A stretch of 64,000 nt of DNA, from contig NZ_JAGGOT010000022.1 in the NCBI RefSeq assembly GCF_018614195.1, positions 1 to 64,000 of the forward strand, read 5' to 3'. The DNA is from Streptomyces sp. ISL-43. GTDB taxonomy: Bacteria > Actinomycetota > Actinomycetes > Streptomycetales > Streptomycetaceae. Both the position numbers and the translations under genes were made by a program. The notes below the pieces were generated by a model, which was not told where the DNA came from, made no database searches, and was given only the letters and a program-made list of their open reading frames with translations. Each line of letters opens with the position of its first letter. Position 1 is the first letter of the stretch. Of the stretch, positions 8,775 through 16,519 are shown in pieces.

Positions 8775-9938
8775 ATGTTGTCCCCTCTCATACCCAGCCC
8801 GACTCCTGAGGCTGTTCCAGCGCCCGCGCCCGCGCTGGCCGCCCGGAAGCGTCCGAGACTGGCCGCCTTGGATGGGCTGCGCCTGATCGCCGCGCTCATG
8901 GTGGTCTTCCACCACTATGTGGGGTTCGGGGGTGGTGCCACAGCTTCCGAGAACGCCTGGGCTAAGCCGGTCGATGTGGTCTTCCCCACAGCCTCCTGGC
9001 CGGCCTCGTACACCTGGACCGGGGTCGAGCTCTTCTTCATCATCAGCGGCTTCGTGATCTGCATGAGTAGTTGGGGCCGCAGCCTGGGCGACTTCTTCAC
9101 GTCCCGTGTGGTGCGGCTCTATCCCGCGTATTGGTTCGCTGTCCTGGCCACCACGGCGGCGGTCACTCTCTGGCCGGTGGTTGTCCAGCCGCTGGGCGCG
9201 AAGGACGTGCTCCTCAACCTCACCATGCTGCAGGAAGCGTTCAAGGTCAGCTCGGTCGATGCCGTGTACTGGACCCTCTGGGTCGAGATCCGCTTCTACC
9301 TGCTGTTCGCCCTGGTGGTGTGGAAGGGCGTCACCTACCGCCGGGTGGTCCTCTTCTGTGTGCTGTGGACCGTCGCCTCGGTGCTGGTCACCGCTGGGCG
9401 GGCGCCACTGGCCAACTACGTCCTCATGCCCGAGTACTCTCCGTACTTCATCGCCGGTGTGGCGATGTACCTGATGTACCGCTTCAAGCCGACCCTGCTG
9501 CTCTGGGGCATCATCGCGATCTCGTGGCTCTTCTCGGTCCGCCAGGTCACCCTCTACAACGACGGCCTGGCCGGCAGCCTCGGCCGGACGATGGACGCCA
9601 AGCCCGCCATCGCGCTTATGACCCTCGGCTATCTGGTGATGCTCGCGCTCGCACTCGGCAAGCTCTCCTGGGTCCGCGGAAAGTGGCTCACCGTCGCCGG
9701 CGCCACCACGTACCCGCTCTACCTCCTCCACGAGCACATCGGCTGGACCGGAATCCGCCTGCTGCGCCACGACCTCTCGCCCTGGGCGCTGGTCACTGTG
9801 ATGACAGGTGGCATGCTCACCGCCGCCTGGCTGGTCCACCGCTTCGTCGAACGCCCCCTTGCCGCCATCCTGAAGCGCAGTCTCGCCCGAGCCCTCGAGC
9901 CCCTGCGCCGCCCCTCGGGCACAGGAACGGGTACTTAA
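8775..9938 (+). CDS. Acyltransferase 3 family membrane protein, copy 2
   Basis: The ATG at 8775 gives a 387-residue protein, exactly the length of copy 1 at 2217-3380, and aligns with it almost end to end without gaps. The frame is open further upstream but the extra residues have no counterpart in copy 1. Family hallmarks are the same: LAALDGLRLIAALMVVFHHYVGFGG, ELFFIISGFVICMSSWGRS, SRVVRLYPAYWF and the closing AAWLVHRFVERP. Differences concentrate in the N-terminal tail and extracytoplasmic loops, which may mean a different acyl acceptor. It lies 462 bases after the GT-C-like gene and may have its own promoter. Confidence 0.9.
   Translation: MLSPLIPSPTPEAVPAPAPALAARKRPRLAALDGLRLIAALMVVFHHYVGFGGGATASENAWAKPVDVVFPTASWPASYTWTGVELFFIISGFVICMSSWGRSLGDFFTSRVVRLYPAYWFAVLATTAAVTLWPVVVQPLGAKDVLLNLTMLQEAFKVSSVDAVYWTLWVEIRFYLLFALVVWKGVTYRRVVLFCVLWTVASVLVTAGRAPLANYVLMPEYSPYFIAGVAMYLMYRFKPTLLLWGIIAISWLFSVRQVTLYNDGLAGSLGRTMDAKPAIALMTLGYLVMLALALGKLSWVRGKWLTVAGATTYPLYLLHEHIGWTGIRLLRHDLSPWALVTVMTGGMLTAAWLVHRFVERPLAAILKRSLARALEPLRRPSGTGTGT
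9291..9386 (+). repeat. Near-identical tract shared with 2727-2822
   Basis: The partner of the 96-base tract in copy 1, with one mismatch. It encodes the same central membrane helix region in the same frame. Confidence 0.85.
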
Positions 9939-10040
9939 AAAGCCTTTTGTCCTGGCAGGCGTGTTGGGTAACTGGCACGCCGCCGGCGACTTTGGGCGGA
10001 TCGTGCGGGCGTGTGAGGATCCGTTCGTGGAGTGCGATGC

Positions 10041-10059
10041 GGGCGGGCGGGCGGGCGGG
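10041..10059 (+). repeat. Five-fold GGGC run, potential G-quadruplex
   Basis: GGGCGGGCGGGCGGGCGGG: five G3 tracts separated by single C. It lies about 110 bases upstream of the zinc-ribbon gene start, in an otherwise featureless spacer. Confidence 0.6.
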
Positions 10060-10168
10060 CGATGTGGCGATGGCCGGTGCCGCCGACTGCGTGGGAAGAG
10101 GAGACCTGTCGGTCAGCTTGAGATCTAACTCGTAGGAGCCCTCGACGCTTGGCTCGCATACTGGTCCG

Positions 10169-10675
10169 ATGAGTCCGATTTCCACACACCATCGGTTCCG
10201 GGACCCACGCAGCACGAAGTACGACTTCCTCACGTCTGTCCTCGTGCGCTGCCCCGGATGCGAGAAGGTCGCACACGTCGGGACAGCACCAGACACGGCC
10301 GGTGGGCACGACCAGGACCCCTTCGTACCAAGGCGTCTCGTTTGCCAGAACTGCGGGACGGCGAAGGAATGGAGCCGTGGATATGTGGCCTTTCACCGGG
10401 ACCCGTGCGAGCCAGCCACGGACCCGTACTTCGACGTCCGTCTGTGGCTGCAGACCGAGACCCGGCACGGGTGGGTGTGGGCCTACAACCTGGAACACCT
10501 GGACCTGATCAGGCGATTCGTGCAGGCACCGCTGCGTGAAGGGATTCCCTGGCACGACCACGGCCGAAAGATGACCGTGGTGGCCCGCCTGCCTGCCTGG
10601 ATGCAGCAAGCCAAGAACCGCGACGAGGTGCTGCGGGCCATCGCCCGCATCCATGCCTCACTGCTCCGCACCTGA
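10169..10675 (+). CDS. Zinc-ribbon (TFIIB-type) small protein of unknown function
   Basis: A 168-residue soluble protein. Two CxxC pairs, C28-P-G-C31 and C59-Q-N-C62, form a zinc ribbon in the N-terminal third (VRCPGCEKVAHVG and RLVCQNCGTAKEW). The rest contains WLQTETRHGWVWAYNLEHL and a basic C-terminal helix. Small actinobacterial proteins of this layout are usually annotated as TFIIB-type zinc-ribbon proteins without known function. It is single, flanked by the acyltransferase gene and an insertion sequence, so context says little. The ATG at 10169 is the only good start. Confidence 0.7.
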   Translation: MSPISTHHRFRDPRSTKYDFLTSVLVRCPGCEKVAHVGTAPDTAGGHDQDPFVPRRLVCQNCGTAKEWSRGYVAFHRDPCEPATDPYFDVRLWLQTETRHGWVWAYNLEHLDLIRRFVQAPLREGIPWHDHGRKMTVVARLPAWMQQAKNRDEVLRAIARIHASLLRT

Positions 10676-10736
10676 TCCAGGAGCACTGAGCTTGTCGCTT
10701 ATCCCGTGACGCGTCTGAGGAGACTGTAAAACGTTC

Positions 10737-10763
10737 GGCTCTGTGCCGTAGTCGGTGGTGACG
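10737..10763. repeat. Left terminal inverted repeat of the ISL3 element
   Basis: The outer end begins GGCTCTGTGCCGTAG. The 27 bases pair with 12335-12361, with one mismatch. It lies just past the 3' end of the transposase gene. Confidence 0.85.
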
Positions 10764-10771
10764 TTCCGTTG

Positions 10772-12307
10772 TCACGGCAGGAGGATGCGGTGACGGAGGA
10801 GATCGAATCCTGCTCGGCCATGCATCTGCCGCATGATCCTCTTGGTGCGGGTGTTGACGCCTTCGGTACGGCCGTTGTGATAGGGCAGGGTCAGGCCGGC
10901 GTTGACGGCAGCGCGGTCGAGTTCCAGGCCGTTGCAGAAGCTGTGCAGGTGGGGCAGGTCGGCTGCACGGACGGCGGCGATCCACTCGGTGAGCCGGGCG
11001 TCGTTGCCCTTCGCCGGGGTCAGTAGCTGGGCGAATGTGCCGACGACTCGGGCGAGTTCGGCTGTCTCGGGGCATGCGGTGGTGAGGGTTGCCAGGAGGG
11101 TGGTGTCCTTGGTCCACAAGTGTTCGGGGTGTGTGAGCAGGAGCCGGGTCGCGTGGCGCGGGGTGATCACCGGCCGGTTGCCCTCGGCTCGTCCCTGGGT
11201 GAGGTAGCGGACCAGGAGGTTGTGGCTGCCGGTATAGCCCTGGGCTTTGATCTCGCGGAACAGCTGGGTGACGGCCACTGCGGGCTCGGCCGCACGTCGA
11301 ATCCGTAGGTGCTCGCGGTAGGGGTCGACCAAGGTGGTCCGGTAGCGGGGCGCGATGCGGTCGGCCGAGGGTTCGGGGATGCGGGAGTAGCGCTTGACGG
11401 TGTTCAGGGTCAGGTCGAGGCGGCGGGCGCATTCCAGCAGTCCGACGCCCTGTTGGAGGAGATCGTGGACCTGGTGCCAGCGCTCGCGGATCGTCTGTTC
11501 GTGGACCCCGCCGGGGCGGGCCGGGTTGACCGTGGCCCAGCACGAGGCATGGGCCCGTACTTCGGCCAGGACCTTGTCGCACAGATTCCGCCACAGGTGC
11601 CATCGGTCGCTGACCTGCACCGCGTCGGGCAGGGCCCGGCGGATCGCCTCGGCGTAGGTGGCCGAGCCGTCCCGGCACACGGTCTCGATGCCGGGGTGCT
11701 CGAGCAGCCAGGCTTCCAGACCGGCGGCCTCGCGGCCGGGCAGCACGTCGATGCGCTCGCCTGTTTCGGCGTCGATGATGATCGTGGCGTACCGGTGCCG
11801 GCGGCGCAGGGCGAAGTCGTCGACCTCGACCACTCGCGGGGTTCGCACCGGGGGTATGGGGATGCGCCGCAGCAGGCGCAGGGCGGTGGCGAACGACATG
11901 GGCACGGCCAGGGAGTGGGTGAGCCGGGCAGCCGCCCGGCCGCATAACTCCTTCACCACCGCACAGACCTGGCCGGTCAGGCGCGTGGTGCGGCGCTGAA
12001 GACGCTCCATCAGCCCGGGGACCTGTTCACGGAAGGTCTGGCGTCGGCATTCCAGGACCGGGCAGACCAGGCGTCGCACCTGGACGTGGACCACAACCTT
12101 GCGGCCGTCGACCGGCACATCCGCCATGGTCCGGCTGTGGTATCCGTGGACTTTCCCGGTCAGCACCCCGCACACCGGGCAAGGCGAGGGAACATCCCGG
12201 GTCCGGGCCGCGACCCGGATCACCTCACCGTCATCGGCCACCTCCTCGATGACCAACGCTGAGAGCCCCGAAAACACAGTTGCCACAAGGCAGTTGAGAT
12301 CTCGCAT
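10772..12307 (-). CDS. ISL3-family transposase
   Basis: A 511-residue DDE transposase. The N-terminal zinc-binding part has CPVC at 43-46 and a second Cys pair in LVCPVLECRRQTF, as expected for ISL3. The catalytic core follows: first Asp in VVEVDDFALRRRHRY, second in VSDRWHLWRNL, and the Glu in GRTEGVNTRTKRI near the C-terminus. A helix-turn-helix-like insert (LLECARRLDLTLNTVKRYSR) lies between the second Asp and the Glu, as in longer ISL3 members. Length is normal and there is no frameshift or early stop, so it may be active. It ends just inside the left terminal repeat. Confidence 0.92.
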   Translation of the reverse strand: MRDLNCLVATVFSGLSALVIEEVADDGEVIRVAARTRDVPSPCPVCGVLTGKVHGYHSRTMADVPVDGRKVVVHVQVRRLVCPVLECRRQTFREQVPGLMERLQRRTTRLTGQVCAVVKELCGRAAARLTHSLAVPMSFATALRLLRRIPIPPVRTPRVVEVDDFALRRRHRYATIIIDAETGERIDVLPGREAAGLEAWLLEHPGIETVCRDGSATYAEAIRRALPDAVQVSDRWHLWRNLCDKVLAEVRAHASCWATVNPARPGGVHEQTIRERWHQVHDLLQQGVGLLECARRLDLTLNTVKRYSRIPEPSADRIAPRYRTTLVDPYREHLRIRRAAEPAVAVTQLFREIKAQGYTGSHNLLVRYLTQGRAEGNRPVITPRHATRLLLTHPEHLWTKDTTLLATLTTACPETAELARVVGTFAQLLTPAKGNDARLTEWIAAVRAADLPHLHSFCNGLELDRAAVNAGLTLPYHNGRTEGVNTRTKRIMRQMHGRAGFDLLRHRILLP

Positions 12308-12334
12308 GTGATGTCAACGAAACCCGTCACGTGC

Positions 12335-12361
12335 CGTCACCACCGACTACGGAACAGAGCC
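12335..12361. repeat. Right terminal inverted repeat of the ISL3 element
   Basis: The 27-bp end reads toward the element as GGCTCTGTTCCGTAG on the minus strand. It lies 27 bases upstream of the transposase start and probably overlaps its promoter. Confidence 0.85.
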
Positions 12362-12448
12362 GTTCGTTTGACAGACCCGCACCTGAGGTTGTCGCTGATG
12401 GATTTGCGCAGCTGCTCGGTGGCCGTGGTTCCTCGTGGGGTGTCGGGC

Positions 12449-14719
12449 TCAGGCGAAGAGTTCGGGGCCGAGGGGGATGGGGGTCGGGCGGTAGGCGGGG
12501 GGCTGGGTGCCCATCAGTTCGCGTACCAGGAAGTCCCAGCCGCGCTTGCGGACGTAGGTCAGGCAGTCGATGAAGGTGTGCTCGGCGCCGGGGACTATGA
12601 CCAGCTCGAAGTCCTTGTCGGCGGCGATGAGGCGGTCGGCCAGGCGCAGTGTGTGGTGCGGGTGGACCTGGTCGTCCAGTTCGCCGTGGATGAGGAGGAG
12701 TTTGCCTGTCAGGCGGTCGGCGAGGTCCACATTGGACGTGCGGGTCCAGGCTTCGGGGTTGTCCGCGCCGTCGTAGGTCTCCACGAAGCCCAGGTTGAAG
12801 TGGCGGGCGTCGTGGGAGCCGGAGAGGGCGACTGCGGCCTTGTACACCTCGGGGAAGTCCAGCATCGCCCGTGCTGTGGCGAAGCCGCCTCCGGAGTGGC
12901 CGAACGCGCCCACGCGGTCCAGGTCCATCCACGGCCGGGTCTCGGCCAGTTGGCGGAGGGCCGCAACGTGGTCGGCCAGGCAGCCGGCGTCGGCCAGGTG
13001 TCCGTAGGAGGCGTCGTGGAAGGATTTGCTCCGGCCCGGGGTGCCGCGCCCGTCGAGTGCCACCACTGCGAAGCCCAGTGCCGCGAGGGGTTCCGCGTCG
13101 AGGCCCATGCCGCCGGGGTCGAAGCAGGGGGCGACCCGGGTGACCTGCGGGCCGGGGTAGAGGTTGTCCACCACCGGGTAGCGCTGGGCGGGGTCGAACC
13201 CCCGGGGGTGGTACAGGACTCCGTAGATGTCCGTCACGCCGTCGGCCGCCTTGACGCGGAACCGTTCCGGCGGCGTCCAGCCGGTGGCGGTGAGCTTGGT
13301 GATGTCGGCGCGCTCCAGCTCGACCAGGACCTGTCCTGACCAGTCACGGACCGTCGACACCGGCGGGGTGTCGACCGTGGACGCGGAGTCTATGAAGTAC
13401 TGCTGGTCGGCGGGGATGGTGACGATGTGGTCCAGGTCGTCGTCGGTGACCTTGGCGAAGGCGGAGCCGTCCAGGCCCACCCGGCACACCGTGCGCCGGT
13501 ACGGGTCCTCTTCGACCAGGCCGGAGGCGGTGAAGTACACGACCCGCTCGGCCTCGTCGACGCGCAGGATCTGCCGCACCGCCCACTGTCCGGAGGTGAC
13601 CTGCCCGAGCAGCTCGCCGGTGCGCAGGTCGTAGCGGTACAGGTGGCCCCAGCCGTCCCGCTGCGAGTACCACAGCACCTCGTCGGCCAGCACTTGCACG
13701 ATCGGCGGCTCGTACATCCACTGGTTGGGCTCCACGCGGGTGGCCCCGGTCTCGCTGAGCACCGTGGTGACCTCGCCGGTGACCGGGTCGAGCCGGTGCA
13801 GGGTGAGCGTGCACAGGTCGCGGGGCCGGTCGAGGTAGTACACCGCCGAGCCGTCCGGGGCCCACCACGCCCACTTGATCGTGATCGGCGACAACTGCGG
13901 CATGAGCAGCGGCTCGGCCTGGGCGCGGAGCACCGTGCCCGCGGCGATGTCCAGCACGACCAGCTCGGCCTGCGGCATCGTCTCGTCCCCGGGGTGGGCG
14001 TACCGCTGGGTGTGCAGGAGGGGCGCGCCGCCGTCGGCGGGCCTGGCCTCCACGAGGTGGGTCTGCCGGACGCCGCGCTCGTCGGTTCGATGCGCCAGCA
14101 CCTTCGTCGAGTCGGGGGACCAGGCCACCGCGGGCGGCAGGTGCGGCAGGCCGATCTTGCGCAGCAGGGTGGCGTTGCTCGTGCAGTCCGGGCCGGAGCC
14201 GTAGCGGTGGTCGCTCTCGCCGTCGGTGGTCAGCGCCCACTCGCGGCCGTCGGACAGCGAGCGCGCCCACAGGTCGTGCCCCCGCTGGGACACCGCGATC
14301 TTCTGGTCGGGTGACGGCACGTCCAGCGGGCTGCCCGGCGGCGTGAACTCGGCCGGCTCGCAGGCGTAGCCGTCCAGGCCGCAGCGCCAGTACGCGTCGA
14401 ACGCGGCGAACTCCACGGCGTTGCCGTTCTCGGGCAGTTCGATGGCCATGAACGGCAAGGCCTCGGGGTCGACCTGCCGGCCGGATGCGGTGGCCAGCGC
14501 GGCGGCGAGCCGGGTGTGGTCGAAGGCCGGTTCGCGGGTGCCCGCCGCCGGGTCGACCAGGACGAACCGCCTGCCGACGCCATTGTTCACGGCGTACCAG
14601 AAGCGGGCGCCTCCCTCGATCCACTGCGGCCTGACCTTGTCGCCGGTGACGAGCTCGCCGGGGCGGGCGGGCCGGCGCAGGAGTCGCTCCGCGGCCTGGT
14701 AGTCCTCAGTGGTGCTCAT
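12449..14719 (-). CDS. S9-family peptidase (DPP IV / prolyl oligopeptidase type)
   Basis: A 756-residue cytoplasmic serine peptidase with the N-terminal DPP-IV-type beta-propeller and C-terminal alpha/beta-hydrolase domain. Propeller blades are seen in VAWSPDSTKVLAHR, AWWAPDGSAVYYL and LWYSQRDGWGHLYRYD. The catalytic triad is Ser609 in GHSGGG, Asp683 (or 682) in HGELDDQVHP and His714 in GAEHTF. Enzymes of this family cleave short peptides, often after Pro or Ala. There is no signal peptide. The gene stands alone, 43 bases after the DUF4097-type gene on the same strand, and the two may be cotranscribed. The IS lies just downstream. Confidence 0.92.
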   Translation of the reverse strand: MSTTEDYQAAERLLRRPARPGELVTGDKVRPQWIEGGARFWYAVNNGVGRRFVLVDPAAGTREPAFDHTRLAAALATASGRQVDPEALPFMAIELPENGNAVEFAAFDAYWRCGLDGYACEPAEFTPPGSPLDVPSPDQKIAVSQRGHDLWARSLSDGREWALTTDGESDHRYGSGPDCTSNATLLRKIGLPHLPPAVAWSPDSTKVLAHRTDERGVRQTHLVEARPADGGAPLLHTQRYAHPGDETMPQAELVVLDIAAGTVLRAQAEPLLMPQLSPITIKWAWWAPDGSAVYYLDRPRDLCTLTLHRLDPVTGEVTTVLSETGATRVEPNQWMYEPPIVQVLADEVLWYSQRDGWGHLYRYDLRTGELLGQVTSGQWAVRQILRVDEAERVVYFTASGLVEEDPYRRTVCRVGLDGSAFAKVTDDDLDHIVTIPADQQYFIDSASTVDTPPVSTVRDWSGQVLVELERADITKLTATGWTPPERFRVKAADGVTDIYGVLYHPRGFDPAQRYPVVDNLYPGPQVTRVAPCFDPGGMGLDAEPLAALGFAVVALDGRGTPGRSKSFHDASYGHLADAGCLADHVAALRQLAETRPWMDLDRVGAFGHSGGGFATARAMLDFPEVYKAAVALSGSHDARHFNLGFVETYDGADNPEAWTRTSNVDLADRLTGKLLLIHGELDDQVHPHHTLRLADRLIAADKDFELVIVPGAEHTFIDCLTYVRKRGWDFLVRELMGTQPPAYRPTPIPLGPELFA

Positions 14720-14762
14720 TCTTCTTGTCCTTCCTTGACGGTCCGGTCCTCAGAGCTGCGGG

Positions 14763-15431
14763 TCACAGGCTGCGGGCGGTGATGTCGCCGTAGCCGGTGG
14801 TCGCGTGGATGTTCAGGTCGGCGGCGGCGCCGTCGGTGTTCTTCAGCGCGTTGTGGATCCGGCCGTAGGAGGTGCCGGCGTCCAGGGAGGCGGAGACTCC
14901 GCGGGCGGCGCCGACCGAGATCTCGCCGGCCTCGGTGCGCAGTGTGACCGTGCCGCGCACGGCCTCGGCGATGTTGAGGTCGCCCTTTTGCGTGCTGATC
15001 TCCGCGGGGCCGCCCAGGCGGCCGACCGAGACGTCCCCGGCGAGGAGGGTGAGGCGGGCGCTCGCGGTCTCGTCGAGCTTGACCGCGGCTTGCGCGCCCT
15101 CGAAGGCGACGTCGCCGAGGCGTCCGACGCCCCGGAACTCGGCGCCGGCCGCTTTCGCCTCGACGCGGGATCCGGCGGGCAGCTGGATGGTCACTTCGAT
15201 GGAGCCGGAGGAGCCGAGGAGCTGGTTCTTCGCCGAGGCCTCGATCCGCAGGACTCCGTCGCCGTATTCGACCGTGGTCTGCTCCGCCGCCTTCACGTCG
15301 CGGCTCTTCGAGGCGTCCGCGGGCAGGACCTCGACCGTGGTGTCGGCCCGGTCGGCGGCGATGAACCGGATGCGTCCCGCGGGGATGTCGAGGACGGCGG
15401 AGATGGGGGCGGGGGTGTCGAACTTCTGCAT
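14763..15431 (-). CDS. DUF4097-type beta-helical repeat protein
   Basis: A 222-residue soluble protein starting at the ATG at 15431, which is preceded by GAAGGAAAG; a longer frame exists but lacks a good ribosome site. It opens with MQKFDTPAPISAVLDIPAG and continues as short repeating beta strands (LRIEAS, GDVSVGRLGG, GDLNIAEAVRG, GYGDITARSL). This is the pattern of DUF4097/adhesin-like proteins that are widespread in Streptomyces, usually next to a MarR- or PadR-type regulator. Here the divergent neighbour is such a regulator, and the shared promoter region holds five CGTTGC boxes. Molecular function is unknown. Confidence 0.8.
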   Translation of the reverse strand: MQKFDTPAPISAVLDIPAGRIRFIAADRADTTVEVLPADASKSRDVKAAEQTTVEYGDGVLRIEASAKNQLLGSSGSIEVTIQLPAGSRVEAKAAGAEFRGVGRLGDVAFEGAQAAVKLDETASARLTLLAGDVSVGRLGGPAEISTQKGDLNIAEAVRGTVTLRTEAGEISVGAARGVSASLDAGTSYGRIHNALKNTDGAAADLNIHATTGYGDITARSL

Positions 15432-15474
15432 CGCGCTTTCCTTCGTTTCGTTGTTTCCGTTGATGGAAAAGCTA

Positions 15475-15599
15475 CGTTGCATTCAGAGATGCTTCAACAT
15501 GTTCGTTGCGCATGATTGATATATATGCAGGTCAGAGCCGGCAAATCGTTGCAATGGTCTTTGAGATGAATGCAACGAAGGCGGTCTGGCCGTTGCAAT
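15475..15599. promoter_or_regulatory. Cluster of five CGTTGC boxes between divergent genes
   Basis: CGTTGC occurs at 15475, 15504, 15547 and 15591, and in reverse as GCAACG ending at 15577. Three copies extend to CGTTGCAAT or CGTTGCATT, and the reverse copy reads AATGCAACG. Pairing of 15547-15555 with 15569-15577 gives an inverted repeat. The spacer is AT-richer than the genes. It is a likely operator array for the MarR/GbsR-like regulator starting at 15655, controlling both directions. Confidence 0.6.
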
Positions 15600-15654
15600 G
15601 AACTGAAGGTGAACGCTATGCTGGAGGCACCAAGGAGAACCGGAGGAGACTGTG

Positions 15655-16416
15655 ATGCCGGGAGGCAGACTCACCCAGCAGGAACGCCAGCAGATCGCGC
15701 TGGGGCTGGCCGACGGCCTCGCCTACGCGGAGATCGCCAGACGCCTCGACCGCCCCACCTCGACGATCACGCGCGAGGTGATGCGCAACGGCGGCGCCAC
15801 CGCGTACCGCGCCGACCTGGCCCACCGTGCCACCGAACGCCGCACCCAGCGGCGCGGGCAGGCCCCGCCCCGAGGGGCGGAGGCGCCCCCGCAGGCCTAC
15901 GGACGCGACGCCGAGGCCGTGCGCGCGTACGAGGAGACGTTCACCAGCGTCCTCATGGCTTCGGGCATGCCCAAGATGATGGCCCGGGTGATGGCCTGCC
16001 TCACCCTCACCGACGCCGGCAGTCTCACCGCGTCCGAACTCGTCCAGCGGCTCCAGGTCAGCCCGGCGTCCATCTCCAAAGCGATCACGTTCCTCGAGAG
16101 CCAGGCCTTCATCCGCCGGGAACGCGACGAACGCCGCCGCGAGCGCTACCTCGTCGACGACGACGTCTGGTACCAGTCCATGATGGCCAGCGCCCGTGCC
16201 GCCACCCACCTCGTCGAGATCGCACGACAGGGCGTCAACGTCCTCGTCCCCGACACCCCGGCCGCCACCCGCCTCGAGAACATCGCCCGCTTCCTCGACT
16301 TCGTCAGCGAGAGCATCACCCGCGCCGCGGAGCAGGCCCGCGACATCCTCCACACGAAAACCGAACCGCCCTCAGGCGGCGCCGTCAGCGTGCCTCCAAC
16401 CACCGGCACCGCTTGA
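15655..16416 (+). CDS. MarR/GbsR-like transcriptional regulator with extra N-terminal HTH
   Basis: A 253-residue regulator with two DNA-binding parts. Residues 1-65 resemble the IS30-type helix-turn-helix (LTQQERQQIALGLADGLAYAEIARRLDRPTSTITREV, split here across two helices). Residues about 90-180 are a winged helix like GbsR/MarR (LTASELVQRLQVSPASISKAITFLESQAFIRRERDERRRERYL). A dimer helix and a Pro/Thr tail follow. A GTG lies directly before the ATG and either could start it; GGAGGAGAC is well placed. It is divergent from the DUF4097-type gene and probably regulates that gene and itself through the CGTTGC boxes. Confidence 0.82.
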   Translation: MPGGRLTQQERQQIALGLADGLAYAEIARRLDRPTSTITREVMRNGGATAYRADLAHRATERRTQRRGQAPPRGAEAPPQAYGRDAEAVRAYEETFTSVLMASGMPKMMARVMACLTLTDAGSLTASELVQRLQVSPASISKAITFLESQAFIRRERDERRRERYLVDDDVWYQSMMASARAATHLVEIARQGVNVLVPDTPAATRLENIARFLDFVSESITRAAEQARDILHTKTEPPSGGAVSVPPTTGTA

Positions 16417-16519
16417 CCGGGGCGACGATCACCCGCGGTGTCGCAGCGTTCGTCCGGATCGCACGCGAGCTCGGGACGATGCGGCTCTGCGGCCTCGGGC
16501 GACCGCCTCCTCACGTCCC

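Larger units (their letters stand above)
10737..12361 (-). mobile_element. ISL3-family insertion sequence, apparently complete
   Basis: A 1,625-bp element bounded by 27-bp terminal inverted repeats at 10737-10763 and 12335-12361, which match at 26 of 27 positions (G in the left copy where the right has T). One intact transposase fills nearly all of it on the minus strand. ISL3 elements normally make 8-bp target duplications. Here the flanks read AAACGTTC on the left and GTTCGTTT on the right, so only GTTC is shared in the same orientation. Absence of a clean duplication suggests later recombination at one end or an atypical insertion. Confidence 0.85.

Noticed and set aside
10509..11945. A 478-codon frame crossing the IS end on the minus strand
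   Set aside because: It is a shadow frame of the ISL3 transposase with a Pro/Arg/His-biased translation.
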